A stretch of DNA of 64,000 nt from an uncultured Fibrobacter sp. (GTDB lineage Bacteria > Fibrobacterota > Fibrobacteria > Fibrobacterales > Fibrobacteraceae), in NCBI GenBank assembly GCA_934699585.1, contig CAKUWY010000018.1:1-64000 (forward strand), given 5' to 3'. Made by a program: the position numbers and the translations under genes. The notes under the pieces were generated by a model. The model was given only the letters and a program-made list of their open reading frames with translations. It did no database searches and was not told where the DNA came from. Positions 23,725 through 33,192 of this stretch are shown here, piece by piece (the first letter of the stretch is position 1; every line of letters starts with the position of its first letter).

Positions 23725-25398
23725 CTACTTCACCACGATGTGCAAAGTATCCCGTTTTTGGGGGTCCAGAAGGCTTTCGGCGATGAGTTTTGCGGTACTT
23801 CCGGAGCCTCCAATAATGGTCAAAATCTTGGCGTCGCCGGTATTGTCCGTAGATTCCACCTTCAGGTTGTTATTGATGTTGCTTTCGCAACTCGTGTAGT
23901 CCACATTGCCGAAAACCATCCAGTCCCCGCAGGGAATAAACCAGTTCACCGCCCCGTTTTTAGTGCTTGTGGGGCTAGATTCAAATGCAATGTCGTCCAA
24001 CTTCAGTTCTTGGTTCTCGCTTACTTTCAGGGTGTCCAGCGTTTTTTTGGCCTTGGCGTCGTAGAAACTGAACTTGGTAAGCGAACCCGGACGCTTGACC
24101 AGGGTGTAAAGTTCCAATTCCTTGGTGTCTGGCGTGTTTTGGCTGTTTTCCATTTTGAAATGGAAATAGACAGGACCGTCGTTTGCCACTTTATAGCCCA
24201 AATTTTCCTCGGAAAGCGTCTTGAGGATCTTGCCGCCCTTGTCGAGAACGCTGTAGTCGATAACGGTAAACGGTTTTGCGGCGCGCTTGCCGTATCCCTT
24301 GAATCTGTGTTCTACCACCAGGGTGTCGCCCTTCTTGTAATCGCCGATCCAGACATACTGGTCTTGCCTCAGTTCAAAAGCCTCGATTTTTGTGCGGGTC
24401 TTTTTCAGGAACTCTCCTGCACTGGGGAGGGAGTCGGGGTGCGCGAAGTATTCTCCCTGTGAAAGCTTACGGTTGCTCAACTGTAGAGTAAAGGTCGCAT
24501 AGGGGCCTGTTTGATAGTTGGAAATTTTTTCGGGAACCATTACAAGTTTCCAGTGGGTGGAATCATCGGTAAGCATTGTGTTGCTCAGGGTGTCCTTTTC
24601 TGAAACAATGGACTTGTCTTCTTCCAGTAGATTCAGTTGGTTAATCCAGTCTCCTTCGGCTTTGATGGTAACGCTGTGTCCTATGGCTGCAGCAAAGTTG
24701 AACTGGACGCTATCGGGGGAATTCCCTATTTTTAGTATTCCCTTCAAGCTTTCCTGTAGGGAAATGTTTATTGTGCTGGAATCTCCGGTATACTTGAAAT
24801 AACCGTTATCTAAGTGGGAATACATACGCAGGTGGGCTTTGTCGCTGAAGGCTGCCTGAAGGTTTACATAGTAGTAGCCATCTTCAAAAATGGCAAATTG
24901 ATTCTTGATGAGTTCAGCTCCGTTGCCGGGAATTACAAAACCATCGAATTTGCAGTTGCTCGTATTGCCTGCTTCGCAGGTGGGAAGCATGGGGTGCATC
25001 GTTTGCCCAAGTTCGCTCATCACACGCATAGTGTCGTTTGTCATGCCGCTGGTAGCGGCCCAGATGCTTATGCGGTCTCCTTTTTTCAAATTTCCGAGGA
25101 ACAGGTTGATTTCCTTTGTCAGGGAATCGATACAAAGGGTCTTTTCGGGGCATTCCGCCTTGCCGGACGAGTCGATTACGGGCCGCTGGATATAGATGTT
25201 GGTGGTATCGTCCATAACGACATTGTCATTGTAATCAATGTCGGCGCGGTTGCTTGTACCCGAACTGGAATAAAAGGAACTGTCAGCGTACTCGCCGTTG
25301 CCACTGTTTATGTCCGAAGTGTTTGTGTGGCTCGAATCGCTGCAAGCGAGGAGTGTTAGGGCTGTTGCGGAAAGCAGGGTAAAGAACAATCTTTTCAT
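23725..25398 (-). CDS. Hypothetical lipoprotein with Ser/Asp/Asn-rich linker, 557 aa
   Basis: A signal peptide ends in the lipobox LLAC (Cys at about 19), followed by a Ser/Asn/Thr/Asp-rich linker to about residue 60, a style common in Fibrobacter surface lipoproteins. The rest is rich in beta-strand patterns (DGYYYVNLQAAF, DTLVVEHRFKG) with few cysteines. I recognise no catalytic family. It may be a surface adhesion or glycan-binding protein. It is 12 bp downstream of the large beta-helix gene, so the two are likely co-expressed. Codon use is more AT-rich than in the core genes. Confidence 0.78.
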   Translation of the reverse strand: MKRLFFTLLSATALTLLACSDSSHTNTSDINSGNGEYADSSFYSSSGTSNRADIDYNDNVVMDDTTNIYIQRPVIDSSGKAECPEKTLCIDSLTKEINLFLGNLKKGDRISIWAATSGMTNDTMRVMSELGQTMHPMLPTCEAGNTSNCKFDGFVIPGNGAELIKNQFAIFEDGYYYVNLQAAFSDKAHLRMYSHLDNGYFKYTGDSSTINISLQESLKGILKIGNSPDSVQFNFAAAIGHSVTIKAEGDWINQLNLLEEDKSIVSEKDTLSNTMLTDDSTHWKLVMVPEKISNYQTGPYATFTLQLSNRKLSQGEYFAHPDSLPSAGEFLKKTRTKIEAFELRQDQYVWIGDYKKGDTLVVEHRFKGYGKRAAKPFTVIDYSVLDKGGKILKTLSEENLGYKVANDGPVYFHFKMENSQNTPDTKELELYTLVKRPGSLTKFSFYDAKAKKTLDTLKVSENQELKLDDIAFESSPTSTKNGAVNWFIPCGDWMVFGNVDYTSCESNINNNLKVESTDNTGDAKILTIIGGSGSTAKLIAESLLDPQKRDTLHIVVK

Positions 25399-25410
25399 CG
25401 TAGAGCCGTC

Positions 25411-28400
25411 CTAATTCAAGATGTAGAACTTCTGTTCTGCGCTAAAGGCTTCGCCATTCACCTTCAAGGTGTACTTGCCCGTGGGGAACTCGTGGGCCTT
25501 GAACTTGAAGTGTGTCGTCTTTTCACCGGCAAGTTCTCGGGCGGCAACCATGAGCATGCGCCGTCCGAACTCGTTGACGATTTCAATCTGTACAAATTGC
25601 GGATAACCTACTGTCAAATCGAAATCGCATTCCAGGGAGTAGATATCGATATGTACCTTGGTCAGCGTGTAGCCGCCTTCCATCACGTCGCCGCTCACGG
25701 AGCGGGTGTTGTCGAAGTAGCCCACGTAAAGCGCCGGGGCGAGAGCCTTGCTCTGGTTGTGGGAATGGATGATTGTTTCCCCGGGGTCAACGGCGGTAAG
25801 AATCAGAGTGTACATGTTGGAGGGGTGCTTCCTCTTGAAGAACTCCGTCAGGGTAGGAGTGCGCAGGAACGCTCCCAACGGGGCCTTGGGGTTCAGCGTG
25901 ATAAGTCCCAAGAAGTCGGCGTGCTTGGTATCCACGCCACCGCCGGAGTTCTTGCGGATGTTGAAGTGTCCACCGGGCTGGGGAAGGTTTGCAGGAGCGT
26001 TTTCCCAGGTCAGTTCGTCGCCGCGCCAGTCCACGCCCAGCTTACCTTCACCGAAGTTCATGTCACGGGAGGTTTCCTTCAGGCCGAATATGTTGAATTG
26101 AACAGGCTTCTTGAGAGAATCCGCATTGTATTCCAGCTTGAGGGCTGCGTCAAAGAGAGGTCCTGGCAGGGCGGACAGGTCGAACTTCAGGTAGATTTTG
26201 CCTGCGTCGTTGGTGTCGTTTGCCACCCTGAGGGCTGCGTCCGTATTGTGAGGTGTAAAGTTGTCGAAAGAAGAAATCCAGGTATCTACACCCTTGCCGC
26301 TGGGAGCTCCATCGCCCGTGTTGTCGAAGGTGGTGTATTTCTTGTCAAATACATAGACCTTGCCCGTGTCGGCGCCGGTCTTGGTACCGTCGTCGGCCTT
26401 GAAAATCAGGTTGTAGCGTCCGCTTCCTGTAAAGGAAACGTCGGTCTCGTATTCGGCGGTATCGGAGAAGATGACCTTACCTGGGCCTACACCTTTTTTC
26501 CAAAGGACCGGGTCCCTACAGAGACCGTTACCGCGACCGTCGTCTTCGACGGTACCTACCAGATGGATCTTGCCGGGCTGCACCACAATCATCTCGTCGG
26601 CGAAGGAGACCTTCGGGGCTTCGTTCTGGCCCTGCTTAGGAACGTAACCGGTGTAAAGGGCCATGTTCACGCCGCCGGTGCTGTTCTTTTCAAGATCGGC
26701 GTCCGTGAGGGCGTAGATGGCAGAACCCATGCGGGATTCTTCTACAATCTTCTTGTAGGGGTTTCCGCGGGTAAGAACTTCCTTGAGGCCCTCGATGGAA
26801 AGGCTTCCGTTGTCGTTGATGAACATGGGGGTGGTCTTTGCCTTGTCGCTTGCGATGACCAGCACGCCCAGGAGTTCGGCGGAACCTTCGTTGAAGTTCT
26901 GCAAGATGGTGTTACCGTCCTTGGAGGTAAGTCCCAGAATCCAGATGCTTCCGCCGTTGTTCTGGATTTTTGCGCCTTTGGTGTCGGAGAACAGGGAAAC
27001 CTGGCGGCCCCAGAGGTGCTGCTGGTTGATCTGGATAGAACCTACCGCAACGTCTTCCATGTAGATGTCGCCCACGCCCAGTTCGTTGGTCTCGAAAGAC
27101 TTGAACATCATGTTCTTGAGGAGCACGGCGCGCTTGCTCTTGTGGATGATTCCGTTTCCGAATTCGGAGAATCGCTCGATGGTGATTTCGTTGAAGGCTC
27201 CGTCCTCGATGATGAACTTGCCCTTACCGTCGATGCGGCCTTCGGTACCGAGAATCCGGCGGATACGGTTACGCAGGTAGATGTCGCGGTTGATGGTCCA
27301 GCGGCCTCCCGGCGGGAAATAAATCGTTTCGGCTCCGTCGTCGATAGCGTCTTGTATGGCCTTGGCGTCGTCGGAACCGGTGTTCATCTTTCCGCCGTAG
27401 TCTCCGGCGATGGTAATCCAGGAGTCGGATTTCTGGTCGTTCAGGTTCGGGGTCTCCGCCACCGGAAGCCTCATGGACTGCTTGGGGCTGTGGCAAAGCT
27501 GGTGAGAAGCCTGGGTCACGAATTCCACAATCTCGTTGCCGACATAGGTTTCGGTAACGGCCTTGGGGGTGCTCTTGATTTTTTCCTCGAAACGGCTGGT
27601 ATTTACAGAACGGGCAAACAGCATGCCTTCGTTCTCGATGGCTACTGCAGGCTTGGACTTGTTGACACGGTTGTATTCCAGGGTGGCATCCACCAGGACC
27701 ATGGAGGCTCCGTCGCCGTGGTTGAACACTGCCGGCACGTCTCCCTTGAAGCGGAGCCCGCGGCTGGACACTACCTGACCGTCGTTTTCCAGGCCGTGCT
27801 TCTTTTGACCGCCCAGGGTCACGTGCTCCAGGGTGACGCTGTTGGTCTTGCCGGCAACATAGACGCCGGTTTCAAAACCCTGGATTTCTACGTTTTCGAG
27901 AAGAAGGGGGCCGATATTTTCGGTGTGTCCCAGGTCGATACCGTAAATGCCCAGGCTGTCGCCGGAATACACCTTCACGTTCCTGATGGTGCCCTGCTGG
28001 GCGGCGTTGAAACGGATACCTACGGCACCGGCGTTCTTTTTACCCGTGCGGATGGTGATGTCGCGGATGGAGTTCCTGGGCTTGAGTCCCGGGCCCTCGC
28101 CGGTAAACAGCACCGGGGCCGGGAAATCGGGATTGGTGAACCCCTGGCATTCGTCGGCCAGGGCGATAATGGTGCCGCCAATGCTTTGCCCCTGCAAAAT
28201 AGTGCGGCTGTAGGCCTGTTCCGGTTTTTCGCTGGCGGGCCAGGTCAGGGTGTTGGTCACCTTGTAGATGCCATGGGGCAGGTATATAATGTAGTCGCCA
28301 TCGGGGTGGTCGTTCAGCGCTTTCTGGATAGCCTCGGTGTCGTCGGTCTTTCCGTCGGCCTTGGCGCTATAGGGGGCCTTGGTCACATCGACGACGTTGG

Positions 28401-28485
28401 AACCCAGAGGGAACGTCACCTGGGAAAATGCCGTGGTGGTCACGCTTAAAATCAGGACAAGACAAAACGAAAAAACACGAAACAT
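25411..28485 (-). CDS. Large secreted protein: two pectate-lyase-superfamily beta-helices, jelly-roll module, C-terminal sorting-like domain
   Basis: The protein has 1024 residues. A signal peptide ends near TAFSQ (22). Two segments begin with the pectate-lyase-3/GH28-like opening: ADGKTDDTEAIQKAL (about 42-56) and a matching TGSDDAKAIQDAI (about 357-369) with FPPGGRW. Double beta-helices of this kind occur in GH55-type glucanases and phage-like depolymerases. A DNRLRE/CBM96-like beta-sandwich follows around 720-890 (YLKFDLSALPG). The last 80 residues (VNEFGRRM, FPTGKYTLKV, KFYILN end) look like a secretion/sorting domain. The role is inferred as cell-wall polysaccharide binding or cleavage; catalytic residues were not identified. 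GAGG precedes the ATG. Confidence 0.8.
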   Translation of the reverse strand: MFRVFSFCLVLILSVTTTAFSQVTFPLGSNVVDVTKAPYSAKADGKTDDTEAIQKALNDHPDGDYIIYLPHGIYKVTNTLTWPASEKPEQAYSRTILQGQSIGGTIIALADECQGFTNPDFPAPVLFTGEGPGLKPRNSIRDITIRTGKKNAGAVGIRFNAAQQGTIRNVKVYSGDSLGIYGIDLGHTENIGPLLLENVEIQGFETGVYVAGKTNSVTLEHVTLGGQKKHGLENDGQVVSSRGLRFKGDVPAVFNHGDGASMVLVDATLEYNRVNKSKPAVAIENEGMLFARSVNTSRFEEKIKSTPKAVTETYVGNEIVEFVTQASHQLCHSPKQSMRLPVAETPNLNDQKSDSWITIAGDYGGKMNTGSDDAKAIQDAIDDGAETIYFPPGGRWTINRDIYLRNRIRRILGTEGRIDGKGKFIIEDGAFNEITIERFSEFGNGIIHKSKRAVLLKNMMFKSFETNELGVGDIYMEDVAVGSIQINQQHLWGRQVSLFSDTKGAKIQNNGGSIWILGLTSKDGNTILQNFNEGSAELLGVLVIASDKAKTTPMFINDNGSLSIEGLKEVLTRGNPYKKIVEESRMGSAIYALTDADLEKNSTGGVNMALYTGYVPKQGQNEAPKVSFADEMIVVQPGKIHLVGTVEDDGRGNGLCRDPVLWKKGVGPGKVIFSDTAEYETDVSFTGSGRYNLIFKADDGTKTGADTGKVYVFDKKYTTFDNTGDGAPSGKGVDTWISSFDNFTPHNTDAALRVANDTNDAGKIYLKFDLSALPGPLFDAALKLEYNADSLKKPVQFNIFGLKETSRDMNFGEGKLGVDWRGDELTWENAPANLPQPGGHFNIRKNSGGGVDTKHADFLGLITLNPKAPLGAFLRTPTLTEFFKRKHPSNMYTLILTAVDPGETIIHSHNQSKALAPALYVGYFDNTRSVSGDVMEGGYTLTKVHIDIYSLECDFDLTVGYPQFVQIEIVNEFGRRMLMVAARELAGEKTTHFKFKAHEFPTGKYTLKVNGEAFSAEQKFYILN

Positions 28486-28499
28486 GAAAACCTCGTTAT

Positions 28500-28533
28500 A
28501 CGCCCTAAAATTAAGTTTTTAAGGGCGTTTTTT
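28500..28533 (+). terminator. Hairpin with T-run between two minus-strand genes
   Basis: ACGCCCT pairs with AGGGCGT around an AT-rich loop and six Ts follow on the plus strand. Both flanking genes are on the minus strand, so its T-run faces antisense transcription. Confidence 0.45.
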
Positions 28534-28562
28534 GGAAACGCTTGCCTTGAAATGCCCCTGTT

Positions 28563-29288
28563 CTAGGGCTTGGCTTCGCACTTTTCGTAAACGAAGGGGT
28601 TGTGGTCCCCCTGGACCTTGAAAATACGGCGGTCCCGCTCGCATTCCCTTTCGGTGACGGGGTACATCTTGTCCCAGGCCTCGAACAGCTTGCGGTCCTG
28701 GCCAGAGAGCTTGATTCCGTGGGTCTTTTCCATGTAAAAATGCACCCGAGCGATAAGCCCGCGAACCTCTTTTCGGGGCTGGGCCTTTTTCAGCTTGAAA
28801 TCCACGATGGTCTCGCACTCCCCGTACATGGGTTCCGGATTGTTGGTCCACTGGGAATACATGAAGTTGCTCCGGTCCCCGTTGATTTCGCCGATGGCGG
28901 GGTAGAGGTTGTGCAGGTCCCCTTCCAGGATTTTGAACAAAGTATCGTTTGCGCTGCAGTTCTTGCGGCCACCGTCCCTCCAGCAGGGCATAAAGTGCCC
29001 CATGTTGTGGGCGGTCACGATATGCTCCCACTCCACGGTCTCTGCCCGCTTGAAACTCTTGCGCCGGGGATTTTCTCTGGGCCTGAAGTTGCAGGTGCTG
29101 TAGTCCACTTTTTTTTTGTCGTTGTACCTGCAGCCGCAATAGATGGTCTCTTGCAGGTCGCCGTAGTAAATCCGCTTCATCTGCTGGCCCGCACCGCGGT
29201 AGTTGTAGTGCTGCGGAGGCGGCTCCTTGTCTACGGCGGCAAGGGAAAAGGAAATCGCGATGACGGTAAGCGCAAGGGCACGCCGCAT
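28563..29288 (-). CDS. Endonuclease I family secreted nuclease
   Basis: This periplasmic or secreted nuclease is related to EndA/Dns. The core is VEWEHIVTAHNMG, with the beta-beta-alpha-metal His, followed by EGDLHNLYPAIGEINGDRSNFMY and QGDHNPFVYE near the C-terminus. Four to six cysteines suggest disulfides. The ATG at 29288 was chosen because it begins a clear signal peptide (MRRALALTVIAISFSLAA); longer starts add residues that do not fit. The mature length of about 220 fits the family. It probably degrades environmental DNA for nutrients, which is inference. Confidence 0.88.
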   Translation of the reverse strand: MRRALALTVIAISFSLAAVDKEPPPQHYNYRGAGQQMKRIYYGDLQETIYCGCRYNDKKKVDYSTCNFRPRENPRRKSFKRAETVEWEHIVTAHNMGHFMPCWRDGGRKNCSANDTLFKILEGDLHNLYPAIGEINGDRSNFMYSQWTNNPEPMYGECETIVDFKLKKAQPRKEVRGLIARVHFYMEKTHGIKLSGQDRKLFEAWDKMYPVTERECERDRRIFKVQGDHNPFVYEKCEAKP

Positions 29289-29365
29289 TACAGGGAAGTG
29301 CCGCGTCGCCTTTTGGAATATGGAAATAAAAAACATAGGTACAATCCGAATATAATAAAAACACG

Positions 29366-29520
29366 TCATTCCGACCCTGAACTTGTTTCAGGGGAGGAAT
29401 CCAGGCCCGAGGTTCCTTAAACAGAGCATTATTCTCGAGTGGTTGGTAGGGGAAAGCCTTCCCCTGGCTCGCATTACATTGCTCGCCACCCCTTCTGCGG
29501 GGGACACCCCCGCAACGCCC
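29366..29520. repeat. GTCATTCC palindrome and variant composite element
   Basis: The gap 29289-29551 has no gene. GTCATTCC with a CCCTGAA/TTCAGGG stem lies at about 29367-29400. A variant composite element (AGGGGAAAGCCTTCCCCT hairpin, CACCCCTTCTGC, then GGGGGACACCCCC) covers 29447-29520. Confidence 0.55.
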
Positions 29521-29538
29521 CCTTTGCAATAAAAAAAC

Positions 29539-29546
29539 TACATTTG
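29539..29546 (+). promoter_or_regulatory. TAnnTTTG promoter -10 box
   Basis: TACATTTG ends 5 bp before the folC ATG at 29552, with the same TGCCC spacer as upstream of the lipoprotein gene at 11993. No ribosome binding site is present. Confidence 0.6.
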
Positions 29547-29551
29547 TGCCC

Positions 29552-30862
29552 ATGAATTCCGCAGGCATGCAATATCTGGAATCGAGACTGATGTTCGGGA
29601 TGGTTCCCGGGCTGGAATCTACCTTCAAGATTTGCGAGGCCTTGGGGAATCCGCAAGAATCTTTCCGCACTATCCATGTGGTAGGAACCAACGGCAAGGG
29701 CTCCTGCAGTTATTACCTTTCGGGGGTGTTGCAGGCCCACGGAATCAGGACCGGACTCTACACCAGTCCGCATCTCATAAGCCTGCGGGAGCGGATTCGG
29801 GTGAACGATGTGCCCGTCTCTGATGCCGACCTGAACCGCCTCTTTTTGCAGGTGAAAGCCGCCGCCGAAGCTGCCCGGGTAGAGCCTACGTTCTTCGAGG
29901 TGGTCACTGTGGCTGCCTTCCTCTACTACAGGGAACAGGGCGTGCAGGTGGCCGTGCTGGAAGCGGGTATGGGTGGCCGTCTGGATTCAACCGCTGTCGC
30001 CCGCGGGAACATTGCCGTTGTCACCAGCATCGGGCTGGAACATACGGAGGTCCTGGGTGCCACCGAAAGCGCCATTCTGCGGGAGAAAATGGGGGTGATG
30101 CCGCAAGGGACGGCACAAGGGCCTGATGGGACTGCGCAGGCCAAGACCTTCATCGTGGGCGGTCTTTCTCTGGAACTGCTGCAGGAGGCAAAAGACTTCG
30201 CCGCCGCGGTCGAGGCGGAAATTCTGGTTCCCGAAATCCGTGAAGACATTGAACTGCCCAACTTGGGACGGCATTATGTGGAAAACGCAAGCCTCTCCCT
30301 TGCTGCAGCGGAACTGTTCTTGCGGCAGGCGGGTGGGGACTTTCCGAATGCAAGGCCCTACAGCGACGGTCTTGCTCTGGATACCTTAAAGACCCGCTCC
30401 TGGCCCGGCCGCATGCAGCAGCTTTTTGACGCTAAAGGATCGCTCCGCTTTATTCTGGACGGTACTCACAATTCCCATGCGGCAAGACGCCTGGCCGAAA
30501 CTCTGGACCGCTACTATCCGGGCCAAAAGTTCCCCTGCGTCTTTGGAGCCCTCAAGGACAAGGATATCGAAGAAATGCTCAGGTTTCTTGCACCCTACGT
30601 TTCGGAGTGGCGCCTGGTCCGCACGCCCTACGAGCGTTTCCGCGAACCGTCGGAAATTGTGGCTATTCTTGAAGGGCTTGGTCAGAAGGTGGCGTCTACT
30701 GGATCTCTTTCGAAAGATGTTCTGAACAACATAACGACTTCGCCTGTGCTGGTGACAGGCTCCCTCTACATGATAGGGGAGGTCATTGACCTCCTGAAAA
30801 ATGACTTTGACGGTCTCGCCTTTTTCCGCGGCCTCACGAAAGCCACCAACGAACATCGGTAG
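29552..30862 (+). CDS. folC: Folylpolyglutamate synthase / dihydrofolate synthase
   Basis: FolC adds glutamate to dihydropteroate or folates in the cytoplasm. The ATP-binding loop GTNGKGSC is at about 45-52, followed by TSPHLISLRERIRVN and LEAGMGGRLDSTA. HTEVLG and DGTHNSHAA further on are typical Mur-ligase-fold motifs. The ATG at 29552 was chosen over a GTG two codons earlier. The last 17 codons occur again, diverged but with a conserved reading, at 33195-33246, beyond a repeat-rich segment. The end of this gene therefore appears to mark an insertion boundary. Confidence 0.93.
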   Translation: MNSAGMQYLESRLMFGMVPGLESTFKICEALGNPQESFRTIHVVGTNGKGSCSYYLSGVLQAHGIRTGLYTSPHLISLRERIRVNDVPVSDADLNRLFLQVKAAAEAARVEPTFFEVVTVAAFLYYREQGVQVAVLEAGMGGRLDSTAVARGNIAVVTSIGLEHTEVLGATESAILREKMGVMPQGTAQGPDGTAQAKTFIVGGLSLELLQEAKDFAAAVEAEILVPEIREDIELPNLGRHYVENASLSLAAAELFLRQAGGDFPNARPYSDGLALDTLKTRSWPGRMQQLFDAKGSLRFILDGTHNSHAARRLAETLDRYYPGQKFPCVFGALKDKDIEEMLRFLAPYVSEWRLVRTPYERFREPSEIVAILEGLGQKVASTGSLSKDVLNNITTSPVLVTGSLYMIGEVIDLLKNDFDGLAFFRGLTKATNEHR

Positions 30863-30876
30863 CGGGTTACACGAAT

Positions 30877-31032
30877 TTGTCATCCCCGCATCCTTCCATG
30901 TCATCCCCGCGATTCCTCTTGTCATCCCCGCGATCCCTCTTGTCATCCTCGCGACCTTCCTTCGTCATCCTCGCGACCTTCCTTCGTCATCCTCGCGACC
31001 TTCCTTCGTCATCCTCGCGAAGGCGAGGATCT
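30877..31032. repeat. Tandem array of GTCATCC units, 21-22 bp period
   Basis: About seven units start with GTCATCCCCGCG or GTCATCCTCGCG. The last full units, at 30961-30982 and 30983-31004, are identical 22-mers. The array ends with a complete hairpin (TCCTCGC/GCGAGGA, 31008-31032). There is no leader or cas gene, and the units have no spacers. Confidence 0.75.
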
Positions 31033-31463
31033 GTTTTTTCTTGATTGTGCGCCTCGATTAACAATTCTTTCCCTCGATGTGTATCTTCCCTCGAGAGCAG
31101 AATCACTTCGTTCGACTGCTCTCTCGGGAAGCACACATCTCGGTCAAAAAACTAGCGTTGGCTCTAGTATACAAGTGCTTTTTCGGGTAAGAACATTTAC
31201 TATAGGTAAGATTCGTTACTGCAGGCGGAAACTCTTGTGACTGTTAGTCCCTGCGAGTCTCCCCCGAGATGTCATCTCCGATCCCTCCTACTTGTCATCC
31301 CCGCGCCTCCTTCTTCGTCATCCTCGCGAAGGCGAGGATCCACTTGCATTATTCCATTGTCACCCCGGTTCCTCCTACTTGTCATCCCCGACTTGGTCGG
31401 GAATCTCCTTGCCCTTCCCATTGTCACCCCGATCCCTCCTACTTGTCATCCCCGCGAAGGCGG
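31027..31463 (+). repeat. 437-bp tandem duplication, first copy
   Basis: This copy matches 31464 onward at a fixed offset of 437 bp. Within 31027-31275 I see one mismatch. It contains a long hairpin at 31076-31139 whose loop holds TCACTTCGTTC, and two GTCATCC hairpins. No gene is present. Confidence 0.9.
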
Positions 31464-31850
31464 GGATCTGTTTTTTCTTGATTGTGCGCCTCGATTAACA
31501 ATTCTTTCCCTCGATGTGTATCTTCCCTCGAGAGCAGAATCACTTCGTTCGACTGCTCTCTCGGGAAGCACACATCTCGGTCAAAAAACTAGCGTTGGCT
31601 CTAGTATACAAGTGCTTTTTCGGGTAAGAACATTTACTATAGGTAAGATTCGTTACTGCAGGCGGAAACTCTTGTGACTGTTAGTCCCTGCGAGTTTCCC
31701 CCGAGATGTCATACCCGCATCCTTCCTTGTCATCCCCGCGCCTCCTTCTTCGTCATCCTCGCGAAGGCGAGGATCCACTTGCATTATCCCATTGTCACCC
31801 CGGTTCCTCCTACTTGTCATCCCCAACTTGGTCGGGGATCTCCCTTCTTT
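31464..31850 (+). repeat. 437-bp tandem duplication, second (partial) copy
   Basis: The copy is nearly identical to 31027-31413, including the 31513-31576 hairpin. Sequence diverges near 31850, before the FSU-domain gene. Confidence 0.88.
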
Positions 31851-31937
31851 CCCCGCATTTCACAGCTCCTTCATTTGGCATTACCGGAAATTTTATATAG
31901 ATTACAAGCAAACAACCTCCTCATAAAAGGTTTGGAC

Positions 31938-32972
31938 ATGAAAAAGCTTTTCCTTGACGTCACATTTGCGACCCTGTGCGCCGCATTGCTTGCCGCCTGC
32001 GGTGGTGACAGCGGTTCGAGTGCCGACAGTTTAGGTGAATCGTCAAGTTCCAGTGAAATGGATGGTGCTGAGTCTAGCGATTCCGAAGATCTAAATTCCA
32101 ACGGCTCCGAAGGTAGCGAAGGTGAATCGTCTGGCTCCGGAGGTGGCGAAAGTTCCGGCAGTGGCGAAGGCAATTCGTCTAGCAGCTCCGCAGAGCCGGA
32201 ATCCAGCGGCTCCGAAGGCGAGGAAGGCTCTTCCGCAAGTGTTCCCGGCGGCAGCAGCGACGCCAGCGTTTATGACGCCGATAAGAACACCCTGAAGGAC
32301 CTGCGCGACGGTCAGACTTACAAGACCATCACCATCGCCCCCGAGGGCACGGACTATTCCGAGGTGTGGATGGCCGAGAACCTGAACTACGCCTACACCG
32401 GCGTACCCTTTTATTATGCCGGCTACACCTCCGATTCCACCAGCTGGTGCTTCGAAAACGACCCTGCCAACTGCGCCAAGTACGGTCGCCTGTACACCTG
32501 GGCTGCAGCCATTGACAGCGTGGGCACCTGGAGCACGAGCGGCAAGGGCTGCGGCTATGGCAAGACTTGTAGCGTCGCTTCGGCGGGCTCAGTGACCTTG
32601 GTGCGGGGCGTCTGCCCCAAGGGGTGGCATTTGCCCAGCTATGATGAATGGGAAGCCCTGATTGTGGCCGTTGACGGTTCCATTACGGAATATACGTCTT
32701 CAAATACGGCGGGTTCCAAGCTCAAGTCCGTGACAGGCTGGAGTGATAGCGGCAACGGAACAGATACCTTCGGGTTTTCGGCGCTTCCTGCCTGCCACAG
32801 GTACTACGATGGGAGTTACAGCGGCGAGGGTTACTTCGCGAACTTCTGGAGTTCGGCCGAGGACGATAGCTACTACGCGTACTTCATGTATTTGGGCTAC
32901 GGCGACGGCAATGCGAGCCTGGGCTACAACAGTAAGTACTTCGGGTTTTCTGTTCGTTGTCTCAAGGACTAG
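31938..32972 (+). CDS. Lipoprotein with Fibrobacter succinogenes major paralogous domain
   Basis: The protein has 344 residues. A signal peptide ends in the lipobox LLAAC (Cys at about 21). A Ser/Glu/Gly-rich linker runs to about residue 110. The FSU paralogous domain follows: DGQTYKTITI, VWMAENLNYAY, GRLYTWAAAID, CPKGWHLPSYDEWEAL, and the C-terminal FWSSAEDDSYYA and FSVRCLKD. This domain is expanded in Fibrobacter and is the best taxonomic marker here. Function is unknown; a surface role is likely. AAAGG precedes the ATG at 31938. The gene sits between large repeats, so it may have moved with them. Confidence 0.9.
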   Translation: MKKLFLDVTFATLCAALLAACGGDSGSSADSLGESSSSSEMDGAESSDSEDLNSNGSEGSEGESSGSGGGESSGSGEGNSSSSSAEPESSGSEGEEGSSASVPGGSSDASVYDADKNTLKDLRDGQTYKTITIAPEGTDYSEVWMAENLNYAYTGVPFYYAGYTSDSTSWCFENDPANCAKYGRLYTWAAAIDSVGTWSTSGKGCGYGKTCSVASAGSVTLVRGVCPKGWHLPSYDEWEALIVAVDGSITEYTSSNTAGSKLKSVTGWSDSGNGTDTFGFSALPACHRYYDGSYSGEGYFANFWSSAEDDSYYAYFMYLGYGDGNASLGYNSKYFGFSVRCLKD

Positions 32973-32974
32973 TA

Positions 32975-33005
32975 TAGAGGCTAGGGGTTAGGATCTAGGA
33001 TCTAG
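32975..33005. repeat. Heptamer-period repeat (TAG every 7 bp)
   Basis: TAG recurs at 32975, 32982, 32989, 32996 and 33003, directly after the FSU-domain gene. Confidence 0.75.
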
Positions 33006-33078
33006 GGCCGAGGGACTCAAGAAGCGTTGCTATGATTTCCGAGACGCAGTGGTCCGCGCTACGCAGTAGCGCCAGGAC

Positions 33079-33116
33079 TAGAGTATAGAGGCTAGGGGTT
33101 AGGATCTAGGATATAG
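33079..33116. repeat. Heptamer-period repeat (TAG every 7 bp), second copy
   Basis: TAG recurs at 33079, 33086, 33093, 33100, 33107 and 33114. The block repeats most of the sequence at 32975-33005. Confidence 0.75.
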
Positions 33117-33192
33117 GGACGAGGGATAGTTTTGAAGGGCGGAAGCACTTTTAGGCTAGGTCTTAGGTGCGCTGGTTACAGGATGTGTCATC

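Noticed and set aside
25492..28449. 985-codon plus-strand open frame opposite the beta-helix gene
   Set aside because: It is antisense to a protein with a signal peptide and recognisable domains. Its translation is Val/Gly/His-rich without family motifs, as expected for the complement of a codon-biased gene.
28519..29697. 392-codon minus-strand frame overlapping endonuclease I
   Set aside because: It is a shifted frame across the nuclease gene and the folC promoter; the nuclease frame has the signal peptide and active-site motifs.
30877..31032. CRISPR array
   Set aside because: The 21-22 bp units are directly adjacent with no unique spacers, end in a hairpin of the same family, and have no cas genes nearby.
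31237..31677. Small plus-strand coding region over the tandem repeats
   Set aside because: The frame is made of GTCATCC repeat units and the 437-bp duplication; it has no ribosome binding site or protein-like composition.
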